The notes under the pieces: model-generated
Told to the model about the DNA's origin: nothing
The model's input: only the letters and a program-made list of their open reading frames with translations
Database searches by the model: none
Origin: an uncultured Bdellovibrionales bacterium
GTDB lineage: Bacteria; Bdellovibrionota; Bdellovibrionia; Bdellovibrionales; Bdellovibrionaceae
Direction: 5' to 3'
Length of the DNA: 64,000 bases
Assembly: GCA_903926205.1 (NCBI GenBank)
Contig: CAIYID010000085.1
Location: forward strand, 1-64,000
Shown: one piece after another, positions 54,201-62,433 of the stretch
Layout: each line of letters begins with the position of its first letter
Numbering within the stretch: position 1 is the first letter of the stretch
Translations under genes and position numbers: made by a program

Positions 54201-54900
54201 AAGAAACCCACAAATCCAATGCTTCGATTTGAGTTTTTAAAGTGCGATAGCGTTCGGCGCGTTGGGCCTGTCTTTGCAAACTGTCGATTTGGCGTTTCAG
54301 CTCTCCGATAATGTCCTGCAAGCGCACCAAATTTTGATCTGTGGATTGAAGTTTCCGCTGAGACTCACGCTTACGCATTTTAAATTTTGTGATTCCCGCG
54401 GCTTCCTCGATCAACATGCGGCGATCTTCCGGTTTTGCCGTAATGATTTTTCCAATCATACCTTGCTGAATGATAGAAAACCCTTTGGAGCCCGCTCCGG
54501 TATCCATAAAAATTTCTTGAATATCTTTCAAGCGAGCTTGCTCTTTATTGACGAAATACTCGGACTCTCCATTGCGATGCAAACGACGAGTCACCATGAT
54601 CTCAGTATGCTTAATATATTTCGCAGGAAAAGGTCCGCCGTCATTTTCCAAAGTCAGGGAAACTTCGGCCATTCCCGCTGGAGCATAATTCTCCGCCCCT
54701 GCGAAAATCACATCCATCATTGAGCTTCCGCGCAGATCCTTCGCAGACATTTCACCCATCACCCAAACCAGGGCATCAACGATGTTCGACTTACCGCAGC
54801 CATTAGGTCCCACGACACCGGTAATTCCGGCATCAAATTGAATGACAGTTCGATCTTTAAAAGACTTAAAACCTATGAGTTCAATTTTCTTAATTCTCAA
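51295..54900 (-). CDS. smc: Chromosome segregation protein SMC
   Basis: SMC forms the core of the bacterial condensin that organises and segregates the chromosome. The 1201 residues have the N-terminal ATPase half with GPNGCGKSNIVDAL, a first coiled coil (about 170-490), a hinge (about 500-680, including VRAILKDVIRSDD and TADGVLTGGS), a second coiled coil, and the C-terminal half with signature LLSGGEKALTAVALVF and Walker B PYCLLDEVDAPLDD. The start is TTG, and its ribosome site GGAGGG lies in a small inverted repeat. No scpA or scpB gene is adjacent. Confidence 0.96.
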   Translation of the reverse strand: MRIKKIELIGFKSFKDRTVIQFDAGITGVVGPNGCGKSNIVDALVWVMGEMSAKDLRGSSMMDVIFAGAENYAPAGMAEVSLTLENDGGPFPAKYIKHTEIMVTRRLHRNGESEYFVNKEQARLKDIQEIFMDTGAGSKGFSIIQQGMIGKIITAKPEDRRMLIEEAAGITKFKMRKRESQRKLQSTDQNLVRLQDIIGELKRQIDSLQRQAQRAERYRTLKTQIEALDLWVSSLSFKDLKSAADECQRIFQECQSQEVEGDSSLAQLQSELETLKLSLLEQEKNVEALQTQYYDKQSFVQKNELEIQELKFEIETARRNEQTTGTLLQEQQARRELLLRDHTQLQSQVESLKTESESLSEEFQTKNEIFQNAQSRVQEVDEDLTTRRRELFALGQTESSVDAKIQALSTQFEQMQEREANEQEVLTELRLKQSDFEERRTKTYQSLETERQMQLGLVSDVDVFEANKKSLQGQLGEKRLEVDTFKDKLNEVTSLLYGLENLQNNFEGFEEGVKNVMLWQKTKQAEISADGTVSFQPVSDVVEVPSEYEVAMEAALGSRLQMLLTTDSNYALQAVDHLKSNNSGRSSFFSAAGASGTESGSASATAKNLSQAPQGEGVRAILKDVIRSDDKFKNSVSYLLDGVAVVDSIRTALSLRPSYEGWTFVTADGDTLTADGVLTGGSTEGADSGVLKRRREIKELSASKDEWSGKLALAQASLKKIEEQLLTVTSDFESAQKRRQDQELKVAELRKDLERSETEVENAKYATERQQKEILKLSEQVQQMETRIAELNASLTEARAKKSEAEEETESLQQELTGLRMSFDSMQSETAELRAQSASKSQEYAGVQRQLEMVQRSVNELNTQLSRMTEESQKNATVMTDSQIRLEERKIEFERTAYEVEDLKERSALAKNQYEVQSALVREIEAKTFETQRVRNDRMHKMNDAQLKYEQAKMKEQYLIDQIRERYMLNLAEIYEAHLSKEGDPSQAESQLKELRDKLGKIGEVNLSAIEEYEETAKRYEFLVQQQADLNEAKEQLRKVIDRINRICSKRFKETFDLVNDRFQRVFPVLFGGGEARLELIEDVEKGEMGIEIIAKPPGKKMQNISLLSGGEKALTAVALVFSIFLVKPSPYCLLDEVDAPLDDANVFRFNDLVREMAKRSQIIVVTHNKHTMEVAGKLYGVTMQERGVSTMVSVNLQDIA

Positions 54901-55042
54901 AGGAGGACCCTCCGCATTATCTAAATCAAAATGACGATCTTATGTCGCACAATCACGAAACAGTCATCAAGGCTAAGACTCTCCCTAGACCAAAGACTGA
55001 TGTCAATTATGCTATTTTAAAATTCTCATCAAATGATTATTT

Positions 55043-55068
55043 GCGCCGAGTCATTAAGCACTCGGCGC
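55043..55068. terminator. GC-rich hairpin after ppdK
   Basis: A perfect 9-bp stem, GCGCCGAGT / ACTCGGCGC with an 8-base loop, lies 17 bases beyond the ppdK stop. On the - strand it is followed by AAATAATC, so the T tract is poor. Confidence 0.55.
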
Positions 55069-55084
55069 TCATTCCTTCAGCAAA

Positions 55085-57760
55085 TCAGTGAAGCTTCCGC
55101 CCCTTCAACGAGGCTCGGGCTGCCGCTAAGCGAGCAATTGGAACTCGGTACGGTGAACAGCTCACATAGTCCAATCCAGCCGTTTCGAAGAACTCGATGC
55201 TCTCCGGATCTCCACCGTGCTCACCACAAACTCCAATTTTCAAATTCGGTTTTGTTTTTCGCCCCAAATTCACGCCCGTTTTAACTAACTGACCAACGCC
55301 TTCTTGATCGATGCTGACAAAAGGATCTTTGGCAAAAATTCCTTCGGAAACATAGCTGCCCAAAAATCTTCCCGAGTCATCACGAGACAACCCCAAAGCT
55401 GTTTGGGTCAAATCATTGGTTCCGAAACTGAAAAAATCGGCATAGTCAGCAATGCGATCAGCGGTGATTGCCGCCCGTGGAAGCTCAATCATCGTTCCTA
55501 CCAAATAATCGAATTTGACGTTTTGTTCTTTCATCACTTTTTCAATTTCATTCACTGTCAAGCGACGTAAAATCTCAAGTTCCTTGTCCGTTCCCACAAG
55601 AGGAATCATGATTTCCGGTATGAGTTTATACCCCTCTTTCACAAGCAAGCCTGCGGCCTCGGAAATGGCGCGAACTTGCATTCGATAAATCTCAGGAAAA
55701 GTGATCGCCAAGCGGCAACCACGATGTCCCAGCATGGGGTTGAATTCGTGCAAAGAATTCACTTTGGATCGCACAGTATTTGGATCCATTTTCACGCGTT
55801 TTGCAAACTCCTGAATATCCTCTTCTCCATGAGGAACAAACTCATGCAAAGGCGGATCCAAAAGACGAATCGTCACAGGATAACCCTTCATGATTTCGAA
55901 GATCGATTTAAAATCGCTTCGTTGCATGGGTAATAATTTTGCCAAAGCTTTTTCACGATCCTGCGTGTTCTCCGCAATGATCATCTCTCGAACCGCATCG
56001 ATGCGATCTGCGCCAAAGAACATATGCTCCGTACGACAAAGTCCGATACCCTCCGCACCAAACTGACGAGCCGTCTGCGCGTCTTTTGGCGTGTCCGCAT
56101 TGGTACGAACACCCATGCGGCGTTTAGAATCAGCGATTTTCATGATGCGCTCAAAAGTGCTAGAAATTTCTGGTGAAAGAGTTTTGACCTCGCCCATGAA
56201 AACTTCACCAGTGCTGCCATCTAGAGTGATCACGTCTCCTTGTTTCAGAACGTAACCTTTGGCCTTCATCGTCTGATCGCGATAGTCCACTTCGATGTCA
56301 CCACAACCCGCCACACAACATTTTCCCATCCCTCGGGCCACGACAGCGGCATGAGAGGTCATTCCTCCACGAGTGGTTAAAATTCCTTGAGCCGCGACCA
56401 TTCCCGCAATGTCTTCTGGCGAAGTTTCAATCCTCACCAGAATTGTTTTTTTGCCATGTTCTTTCCAACTGACAGCCTCTTCAGGAGAAAAAACGATTTG
56501 ACCCGAAACGGCGCCCGGACTTGCTGGCAAACCTTTTGCCAAGGTGGTTTTCGTTGCTTTGGGGTCCAATGTCGGATGCAATAATTGATCGAGACTCGCC
56601 GGTTCAATTCTGAGTACCGCTTCATCCTCAGTGATTAACTTTTCATCGATCATGTCACAGGCAACTTGCAGCGCCGCTTGCGCCGTGCGCTTGCCATTAC
56701 GAGTTTGCAACATCCATAATTTATTTCGCTCGACCGTGAACTCAATATCCTGCATATCGCGGTAGTGTTTTTCTAACGCCATGTAAATGTCCGTGAGCTT
56801 TTTGTAAGGCTCAGGCATCAATTCAGCCATCTTTGAAATCGTGAGTGGAGTACGAATTCCCGCAACGACATCTTCCCCTTGAGCATTAATCAAGAATTCT
56901 CCAAAGAATTTTTTCTCTCCAGTGCTTGGGTCACGAGTGAAAGCGACACCGGTCGCCGAGTCCTCCCCCATATTTCCGAAAACCATGGACTGCACATTCA
57001 CGGCCGTTCCCCAGGAAGCGGGAATTCCATGTAAATCACGATAAGTGATCGCACGAGGAGTATTCCACGAACGAAAAACTGCAGAAATGGCTCCCCACAA
57101 TTGCTCCCAAGGTTCTGTGGGAAACATCGTGCCTGTAGAGTTTTTAATGAGTTCTTTGAATTTTTTTACCAATAATTTTAAATCTTCAAGATTTAAATCG
57201 GTGTCGTAGTGAATGCCTTTTTCGGCTTTTAAATCTTCCATCGTCACATCCAAAAGACTTGAATTCATTCCCATGACCACATCGGAATACATTTGAATGA
57301 AGCGACGATAAGAATCCCAAGCAAAACGCGGATTTCCTGAAATCAGCGCGAGTCCTTCCACCGTTTGATCATTCAAACCCAAGTTCAAAATGGTGTCCAT
57401 CATTCCAGGCATGGACGCCCGAGCTCCGGAGCGCACAGAAACCAACAGAGGATTTTTTACATCACCAAATTTTTTACCAATCAATTTTTCGACTCGAGCC
57501 AAAGATTCTTGCACGGGTTTAATCACCCAATCAGGAAGTTTCCCACCGTTTTCATAATAATGAGTGCAAACTTCCGTGGAAATCGTAAAGCCCGGAGGAA
57601 CGGGAATTCCAAGAGAGGTCATCTCTGCGAGATTCGCTCCTTTTCCCCCTAGAATGTTTTTCATTCCAGCATTGCCGTCAGTCTCACCAGCTGCGAAAAA
57701 ATAAACTGACTTCGCTGGAATTGCAGGATTTGCATTGGTTGTGGTCGACGAATTTTGCAT
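55085..57760 (-). CDS. ppdK: Pyruvate, phosphate dikinase
   Basis: PPDK interconverts pyruvate, ATP and phosphate with PEP, AMP and pyrophosphate, and can serve gluconeogenesis. The 891 residues hold the N-terminal ATP-grasp domain ([40 protein letters not shown]), the phosphohistidine domain with [15 protein letters not shown] (catalytic histidine) and the PEP-binding TIM barrel with [17 protein letters not shown] and the catalytic cysteine region [10 protein letters not shown]. It starts one base inside the glyS stop (TAATG), so glyS and ppdK are co-translated. Pyruvate from PrpB could feed it. Confidence 0.96.
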   Translation of the reverse strand: MQNSSTTTNANPAIPAKSVYFFAAGETDGNAGMKNILGGKGANLAEMTSLGIPVPPGFTISTEVCTHYYENGGKLPDWVIKPVQESLARVEKLIGKKFGDVKNPLLVSVRSGARASMPGMMDTILNLGLNDQTVEGLALISGNPRFAWDSYRRFIQMYSDVVMGMNSSLLDVTMEDLKAEKGIHYDTDLNLEDLKLLVKKFKELIKNSTGTMFPTEPWEQLWGAISAVFRSWNTPRAITYRDLHGIPASWGTAVNVQSMVFGNMGEDSATGVAFTRDPSTGEKKFFGEFLINAQGEDVVAGIRTPLTISKMAELMPEPYKKLTDIYMALEKHYRDMQDIEFTVERNKLWMLQTRNGKRTAQAALQVACDMIDEKLITEDEAVLRIEPASLDQLLHPTLDPKATKTTLAKGLPASPGAVSGQIVFSPEEAVSWKEHGKKTILVRIETSPEDIAGMVAAQGILTTRGGMTSHAAVVARGMGKCCVAGCGDIEVDYRDQTMKAKGYVLKQGDVITLDGSTGEVFMGEVKTLSPEISSTFERIMKIADSKRRMGVRTNADTPKDAQTARQFGAEGIGLCRTEHMFFGADRIDAVREMIIAENTQDREKALAKLLPMQRSDFKSIFEIMKGYPVTIRLLDPPLHEFVPHGEEDIQEFAKRVKMDPNTVRSKVNSLHEFNPMLGHRGCRLAITFPEIYRMQVRAISEAAGLLVKEGYKLIPEIMIPLVGTDKELEILRRLTVNEIEKVMKEQNVKFDYLVGTMIELPRAAITADRIADYADFFSFGTNDLTQTALGLSRDDSGRFLGSYVSEGIFAKDPFVSIDQEGVGQLVKTGVNLGRKTKPNLKIGVCGEHGGDPESIEFFETAGLDYVSCSPYRVPIARLAAARASLKGRKLH

Positions 57761-59115
57761 TAGAACTCCTTCATGCCTTTACGGACATAGTCATTCAATT
57801 CAGAAATTTTCACTCGATCTTGTTTCATGGTATCGCGATGACGAACAGTCACACACTGGTCGTTGATCGTATCAAAATCCACTGTCGCACAGTAAGGTGT
57901 TCCCACTTCATCCTGCCGACGGTAACGTTTGCCAATAGAGCCACTCTCGTCATATTGAGCTGCAAAATCTTCGCTCAATTGAGAGTAAACTTTATTAGCA
58001 ATATTCATTAATTCTTCTTTTTTCGAAAGCGGCATGACGGCAATTTTCACTGGTGAAATTTCTGGATGCAGTCCTAAAACCACTCGCACGTCTTCTTGCC
58101 CTTTTTCATCCACGGTGACTTCTTCACGGTAAGCATCGCAAAGGAAAGCTAAAAATAAGCGATCACAACCCACCGCGGTTTCAATCACATAAGGAATAAA
58201 CTTTTCTTTTGCCGCTTCATCGAAATATTCCAAAGATTTTCCGGAAAACTTCGTGTGTTGAGTGAGATCAAAATTCGAACGATTATGAATTCCTTCGAGC
58301 TCACTCCAACCCATTGGAAAAAGATACTGCACATCAAAAGCCGCTTTTGCATAGTGCGCGAGCTCGGTTGGACCATGTGGATGAAAACGTAAGTTCTCTT
58401 TCCGAATTCCAAATTTGCTATAGAAACTCCAACGAATTTCTTTCCACATTTCAAAAGCCTTTTCATCTTCACCGGGACGAACGAAATACTGCATTTCCAT
58501 TTGTTCGAATTCACGCGTGCGAAAAACAAAATTTCCGGGAGTGATTTCATTGCGGAAAGATTTTCCAATCGCCGCAATTCCAAAGGGAACTTTATAGCGA
58601 GTGGTTGTCTGACAATTTAAAAAATTCACAAAGTGACCTTGCGCAGTCTCTGGACGCAAGTAAATCACTGAGCCCGCATCATCCACTGGCCCCATGAGGG
58701 TTTTGAACATCAAATTGAAATTGCGAGGCTCCGACAAATTCTTACTTCCACACTCTGGGCATTTTTTCTCATTGATGTAAGAGTCCGTGTTGTCCGAGCG
58801 AAAACGTGTTTTACAATCTTTGCAATCGACCAAAGGATCAGAAAAACCATCGACATGCCCTGAGGCTTTCCACACCATGGGATGCATCAAAATTGAAGCA
58901 TCAATTCCACACATATTTGGTCGGCGGGTCATCGCTTTCCACCAAGCCAACTTCACATTGAGCTTCATCTGTGAGCCCAAAGGGCCGTAGTCCCAGCAAG
59001 AGTTGAGTCCCCCATAAATTTCACTGCTTTGAAAAACAAAGCCACGACGTTTACTCAAAGACACCAAGGTTTGCAGGTCCGAAAGCCTGCGGACTTTTAC
59101 TGAGGAATCACTCAT
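57760..59115 (-). CDS. glyS: Glycyl-tRNA synthetase, homodimeric type
   Basis: A class II synthetase of the alpha2 type, as in archaea, eukaryotes and some bacteria. The 451 residues show [23 protein letters not shown], the zinc-like CKDC-CPEC pair (residues about 85-125), motif 2 ([22 protein letters not shown]) split over RNEI and FRTREF, and the motif 3 region [17 protein letters not shown] lies 4 bases before ATG 59115, which I prefer to ATG 59151. The gene is coupled to ppdK. Confidence 0.95.
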   Translation of the reverse strand: MSDSSVKVRRLSDLQTLVSLSKRRGFVFQSSEIYGGLNSCWDYGPLGSQMKLNVKLAWWKAMTRRPNMCGIDASILMHPMVWKASGHVDGFSDPLVDCKDCKTRFRSDNTDSYINEKKCPECGSKNLSEPRNFNLMFKTLMGPVDDAGSVIYLRPETAQGHFVNFLNCQTTTRYKVPFGIAAIGKSFRNEITPGNFVFRTREFEQMEMQYFVRPGEDEKAFEMWKEIRWSFYSKFGIRKENLRFHPHGPTELAHYAKAAFDVQYLFPMGWSELEGIHNRSNFDLTQHTKFSGKSLEYFDEAAKEKFIPYVIETAVGCDRLFLAFLCDAYREEVTVDEKGQEDVRVVLGLHPEISPVKIAVMPLSKKEELMNIANKVYSQLSEDFAAQYDESGSIGKRYRRQDEVGTPYCATVDFDTINDQCVTVRHRDTMKQDRVKISELNDYVRKGMKEF

Positions 59116-59273
59116 CCAGCCTCCAACAAGAGAAATCAAAATTGAGATCACTATATTCTACTGCTTAAGGGCTAACATTCAGGGTCAAAATCAGTCAAAT
59201 AAAACAGTCCTTGGCGAGCTCCGTCTAGAACCGTTAAGCTATTAAAACCAAAGTTGATTTTTGAGGAGAAAAA

Positions 59274-59690
59274 ATGCACAGCAATGAATTCAACCTAAAG
59301 AAACATTTTATAAAAACTTTTGTGATTGGCTTATTCGCAGTCATTTTACCTATTTTACTCATCGCGCTACAGTCAGAGTCACAGCTGCCCTCAAAAATTA
59401 AGTCCGAAGATCAGGCTTATCGGGAATACATGCTTAAAATGACCAGACAACTCGGAACCACTTGCTCGGCTTGCCATAATCCGAATAATTTTGCTTCGGC
59501 AGAAAAAATTGAGTTTAAAAAATCCAAAGAACATATTCACATCACACAAGCTCTTATTGACGCAGGTTTTGATGGACAAAATGGACGTCCTCTGGCGGAT
59601 TGCTACCTGTGCCACCGCGGAAAAATGAAGCCTGACTTTCGAGAACCCTTCGATCCTATGACGATGAAAAAGCTACCAGAGACCAAATAG
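59274..59690 (+). CDS. Membrane-anchored diheme c-type cytochrome, PufC-like
   Basis: A 138-residue protein with an uncut N-terminal anchor (TFVIGLFAVILPILLIALQS) and two heme-binding motifs, CSACH and CYLCH, with the surroundings TCSACHNPNNF and ADCYLCHRGKMKP. These flanks recall half of the tetraheme reaction-centre cytochrome family (PufC), which occurs in many non-photosynthetic bacteria. A methionine-rich helix just before the first motif (YMLKMTRQL) could give the sixth heme ligand. It should carry electrons in the periplasm; the partner is unknown. GAGGAG lies before the ATG. Confidence 0.9.
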   Translation: MHSNEFNLKKHFIKTFVIGLFAVILPILLIALQSESQLPSKIKSEDQAYREYMLKMTRQLGTTCSACHNPNNFASAEKIEFKKSKEHIHITQALIDAGFDGQNGRPLADCYLCHRGKMKPDFREPFDPMTMKKLPETK

Positions 59691-59699
59691 TTTTCTGAT

Positions 59700-60107
59700 T
59701 CACTTCGAACGATTTTTTTCTTGTTTGAGCACTTTGTAGGCGGTGTTCACAAATTCTCGTGAATCTGGTTGCACCGTAGCTTGCAGCTTTTGATAGGCTT
59801 CTTCGATGGTTTTCATGCTCGAGCCGGGGGGGATTCCAAAGATTTCATGGGCCTCAAAAGAGTGTCCGTTGTAAATAAAAAGAACATTTAAGCTCTTCAT
59901 TTTCAAACCGCCGTTGGATTCCTCCAAAGTCGCCGGGTCCAAAATATGTCTTTCCGCAGAATCAGTGCGTTTTTTTTTCAAGTGCAGGCGAGTGTCGGTT
60001 TTGATTCCCGAAAATCGTCGAAAACTAAAGAGAAAGACGAAAATAACGCCAATCCCTACAAATAGACCAATAACTTCTTGGCTGCTCAACATTTCTTTAT
60101 TATTCAT
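59700..60107 (-). CDS. Membrane-anchored J-domain-like protein without HPD
   Basis: A protein of about 135 residues with one N-terminal membrane helix (VIGLFVGIGVIFVFLFSF) and a basic linker. The C-terminal helical part EIFGIPPGSSMKTIEEAYQK then NTAYKVLKQ has the spacing of DnaJ helices. The HPD motif needed to stimulate DnaK is not seen, so it may be a J-like adaptor only. The start is not certain: ATG 60107 and ATG 60092 are both in frame, and TTG 60143 is unlikely because it would almost touch the divergent Mrp start. Confidence 0.65.
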   Translation of the reverse strand: MNNKEMLSSQEVIGLFVGIGVIFVFLFSFRRFSGIKTDTRLHLKKKRTDSAERHILDPATLEESNGGLKMKSLNVLFIYNGHSFEAHEIFGIPPGSSMKTIEEAYQKLQATVQPDSREFVNTAYKVLKQEKNRSK

Positions 60108-60144
60108 TAGCCAAAGAATAACGTGCAAGAAGAAAGGCTCCAAA

Positions 60145-60975
60145 ATGGCTCACGATCCCTCCTCTCATTCGACTCACTCAACCAGCTCAACCAACAGCCC
60201 CTTTGATTCACAGAAATCCATTCCTCATGTGAAACATATTATTGCAGTTTCTTCTGGTAAAGGCGGAGTGGGAAAAAGCACTGTCGCGACCAATCTAGCT
60301 TTAGCTCTTGGAAAGAAAAATAAAGTCGGACTTCTCGATGCTGACATTTATGGCCCCAGCATTCCACGGATGCTTGGTGCCCTTAATCAGAAACCAACGG
60401 CCAATGAACATAATAAATTGAAACCCATCATTCGCTATGGAATTAAATTAATGAGCATTGGTTTTTTGGTGGAAGAGTCTTCCGCCATCGTCTGGCGTGG
60501 CCCTATGCTTTTTAAAGCGATTGATCAATTTCTTAATGATGTCCTCTGGGATGAATTGGATTATTTGGTCGTGGACCTTCCTCCTGGGACTGGAGATGTG
60601 CAACTTTCTCTGGCACAAAAAGTGCTCGTGAGCGGCGTAGTCACCGTCTGCACACCACAAAATATCGCGCTGATTGACACGAAAAAATCTGTAGATATGT
60701 GGACAAGAATGGGAGTTAAAATCCTCGGCATGGTAGAGAACATGTCTTATATGAAATCACCCACTGGAGAAAAAATTCAACTCTTTCCTAAAGGGGATTT
60801 AGACTCCTACTTGGATTCTAAAAGAATCACAAAGCTCGGTGAAATTCCTTTCAATCCTTCAGTGTCCCTGGGCTCTGAGGCAGGAGTTCCTGTCGTTGAA
60901 AGCCAGCCGCAGAGTGCGGAAGCAGAAGTGTTCTTCGCTATCGCGGAACAGATTCGAACCGCTCTTCCAGTGTAG
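60145..60975 (+). CDS. Mrp/NBP35-family P-loop ATPase lacking the CPxC cysteines
   Basis: A 276-residue member of the Mrp/ApbC/NBP35 family, which carries Fe-S clusters to target proteins. It has the deviant Walker A SSGKGGVGKSTVATNLA, LLDADIYGPSIPRMLG, and DYLVVDLPPGTGDVQLSL. The cluster-binding motif after ENMSY is normally CPxC, but the sequence reads YMKSPTGEKIQLF, so both cysteines are missing. There is also no N-terminal DUF59 domain; the start instead has a serine/threonine/histidine-rich stretch. ATG 60145 fits the family length; the open frame further upstream is antisense to the J-like gene. Confidence 0.9.
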   Translation: MAHDPSSHSTHSTSSTNSPFDSQKSIPHVKHIIAVSSGKGGVGKSTVATNLALALGKKNKVGLLDADIYGPSIPRMLGALNQKPTANEHNKLKPIIRYGIKLMSIGFLVEESSAIVWRGPMLFKAIDQFLNDVLWDELDYLVVDLPPGTGDVQLSLAQKVLVSGVVTVCTPQNIALIDTKKSVDMWTRMGVKILGMVENMSYMKSPTGEKIQLFPKGDLDSYLDSKRITKLGEIPFNPSVSLGSEAGVPVVESQPQSAEAEVFFAIAEQIRTALPV

Positions 60976-61002
60976 AGCCGTGTCTGGCGGTACAGAGAGT
61001 TT

Positions 61003-61413
61003 TTAAAACCACTTTCTGTGTTCGATCACCAAGCAGCGGTTTGAGACCACTTTGATACCAGCCTTTTCGGCGCGAGCTTCAGCCTCTGGATGAGAGATTC
61101 CAAGCTGAAGCCACAACACTTCCACACCACCCAACTCAAGAATCTCGTCGACGACTTGTGGGATTTTATCTGAGGCTCTAAAGACATCGACAAATCTTCT
61201 ATCTTCTTTGGGGACTTCACTTAAGTTTTTATAAATTTTAAAATTATTTATTGAGTGAATTTTTGGATAGACTCCGACGATCTCCCAACCATGACCACGC
61301 ATATAGAGGGGAACCGTGTGACTGGGTTTCTCGGTGTCTGCGCTTAGTCCATACACTGATATTTTTTTATATCTCACCAACAGGTCTTTTATTTCGTTTT
61401 CTTTCACATTCAT
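61003..61413 (-). CDS. CoA-binding protein, YccU type
   Basis: A 136-residue single-domain protein with the CoA-binding Rossmann fold of the succinyl-CoA synthetase alpha family: VYGLSADTEKPSHTVPLYMR for the nucleotide loop, VGVYPKIHSI, and VLWLQLGISHPEAEARAEKA. YccU-type proteins have no known enzymatic activity; the role is unknown. Its upstream region holds a palindrome GACTTcaaAAGTC (61461-61473) and two copies of TATTTAGTAT. Confidence 0.88.
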   Translation of the reverse strand: MNVKENEIKDLLVRYKKISVYGLSADTEKPSHTVPLYMRGHGWEIVGVYPKIHSINNFKIYKNLSEVPKEDRRFVDVFRASDKIPQVVDEILELGGVEVLWLQLGISHPEAEARAEKAGIKVVSNRCLVIEHRKWF

Positions 61414-61642
61414 ATTGAGTCCTCATAAAGTTATTTAGTATGACTATTTAGTATCATTGAGACTTCAAAAGTCATAGTAGCTTCGCTCATGCCAAGCAAA
61501 GTCAAAAAGTTTAAAAAAAGTCTCATTTTGCAGGTTTGATTAATTAATTCTATTTTTGAAACACTTAATTCGCATCAATTCTAAACGATGATATTTTTCT
61601 TTCATTTTTTTTGATCTGCTTTGAGAAACTAACAACAAAAAT
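61414..61642. other. A+T-rich intergenic region upstream of the CoA-binding gene and the ncRNA
   Basis: This stretch separates the divergent CoA-binding gene and the riboswitch RNA. It has the direct repeat TATTTAGTAT (61432-61441 and 61445-61454) and the palindrome GACTTcaaAAGTC (61461-61473), both placed as a promoter or operator of the - strand gene. I see no ORF with a ribosome site in it. Confidence 0.55.
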
Positions 61643-61671
61643 TTTACCTAGACCTTGGTCTTTGCTACACT
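61643..61671 (+). promoter_or_regulatory. Sigma70-type promoter of the riboswitch RNA
   Basis: TTTACC (61643-61648), a 17-base spacer and TACACT (61666-61671). Each hexamer matches consensus at four of six positions. It would start transcription near 61678. Confidence 0.5.
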
Positions 61672-61845
61672 GATCAAGTCACTTCGAGGAGGTTGCGGTG
61701 AAAAGAAGACAGGCAGGATCGCGATGTCATCTGGCCGACCCCGGATACGAGTAGCGGAGCCGGTTGGAGAAGAGACAACACCTACGGCGCACCCGAACTC
61801 TGTGGTACCAAATCTTTTTTTTCAAAGGAGGTTCCTTAAGGCGAA

Positions 61846-61881
61846 ATGAAGGTTTTGAGCTTTCCCTTTGCTAAAGGCTAA
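61846..61881 (+). CDS. Possible 11-residue leader ORF inside the riboswitch RNA
   Basis: The ORF encodes MKVLSFPFAKG and ends with TAA inside the first strand of the c-di-GMP aptamer. AAAGGAGG (61824-61831) lies 14 bases before its ATG, a little far, and is itself within a small inverted repeat AAGGA-ggt-TCCTT. It may be a regulatory leader peptide or chance. Confidence 0.25.
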   Translation: MKVLSFPFAKG

Positions 61882-61974
61882 GCCGTGGAAACACGGGGGC
61901 GCAAAGCTAGAGGGGCTTCCCGATCATGAAGTTTAGTCAATTAACTTCGAGGTCGAAAGCTAGCCAGCTGCCAG
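61870..61974 (+). promoter_or_regulatory. Class I cyclic-di-GMP riboswitch aptamer (GEMM-I)
   Basis: The sequence follows the GEMM-I consensus: AAAGGCUAAG, then a stem CCGUG-GAAA-CACGG with a GNRA tetraloop (the loop that docks into the receptor of the other arm), then GGGCGCAAAGCUA, which is the conserved GACGCAAAGCC core, and at the 3' side GCUAGCCAGCUGCC, the conserved GGUAGCCGGGUUGCC strand. The guanine and cytosine ligand contacts lie in these two strands. The terminator lies 91 bases further on. Confidence 0.88.
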
Positions 61975-62064
61975 AGGACGATGGTTCATCCGTCGCCGAA
62001 TGGGAACATTCGCAAATGGCAAAGCAAGTATTTCCAAAAAATTCAAATAGGTTTTATCCCCCTT

Positions 62065-62108
62065 AACCCGCGACTGAGTTATTTGGACTCAACGCGGGTT
62101 TCTTTATT
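62065..62108 (+). terminator. Intrinsic terminator of the riboswitch RNA
   Basis: AACCCGCG (62065-62072) pairs with CGCGGGTT (62093-62100), and inside it TGAGT with ACTCA, followed by TTTCTTTATTT. It is a strong terminator and ends the ncRNA well before the next gene at 62434. Confidence 0.9.
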
Positions 62109-62433
62109 TGGCTCAGTCGTTGAACAATCATTTTTAACTACTTAAAAAAAAGTTGAGACTTCCACTATTTTTCTTTGCCGACTTTTTCAAAGTGGCACTG
62201 GTCACAAGCTTAAGATGTGAGCTAGAGCCCCAACGACGCCCAACATTCTTATGAAAAAGCTTAATTAGGGCATTTCGTTGACTTCTTAGACAGGTATTTT
62301 TTATCAGTGCAGAATAAAACGCCTGCTTGTTTGGCATGCTTTTCGTATTGAACTCTTCTGAAAAATCAATGACGGGCTGTCTTATGGAAAATTATTTCCA
62401 TTTTAGCCCACCCTCATTAACTAAGGAGTTCTT
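62109..62433 (+). other. Noncoding leader region before the 62.4 kb gene
   Basis: About 325 bases without a convincing gene. A 67-residue - strand ORF (62134-62337) has no ribosome site. The notable element is a compound inverted repeat at 62374-62409: GGGCT / AGCCC outside and ATGGAAA-atta-TTTCCAT inside. It could be an operator or an mRNA hairpin of the next gene. No clear promoter was found. Confidence 0.5.

Larger units (their letters stand above)
61678..62108 (+). ncRNA. Orphan c-di-GMP riboswitch RNA, merRNA-like
   Basis: A transcript of about 430 bases, bounded by a sigma70-type promoter and a strong intrinsic terminator, with no coding gene inside other than a possible 11-residue ORF. 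The middle holds a class I cyclic-di-GMP aptamer. The first 130 bases form a separate structured domain: GGUuGCG (61691-61697) pairs with CGCACC (61788-61793), and CCGACC (61735-61740) with GGUUGG (61762-61767). An eight-T run (61815-61822 region) lies between the two domains. After the aptamer comes a perfect hairpin, CGAATG-GGAA-CATTCG (61997-62012). Bdellovibrio bacteriovorus makes a massively expressed c-di-GMP riboswitch RNA (merRNA) in attack phase, thought to hold the ligand; this RNA has the same orphan layout. The match is by motif and layout, not by alignment. Confidence 0.75.

Noticed and set aside
59914-60144. 77-residue N-terminal extension of the Mrp protein
   Set aside because: It is antisense to the J-like gene and not similar to any Mrp domain; ATG 60145 has AAAGG upstream.
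61678-61822. tmRNA, RNase P RNA, SRP RNA or glycine riboswitch
   Set aside because: None of the conserved cores of these RNAs is present; only generic stems are seen.
62134-62337. 67-codon - strand frame after the riboswitch terminator
   Set aside because: No ribosome site, and no recognisable domain; basic composition follows from A+T-rich sequence.
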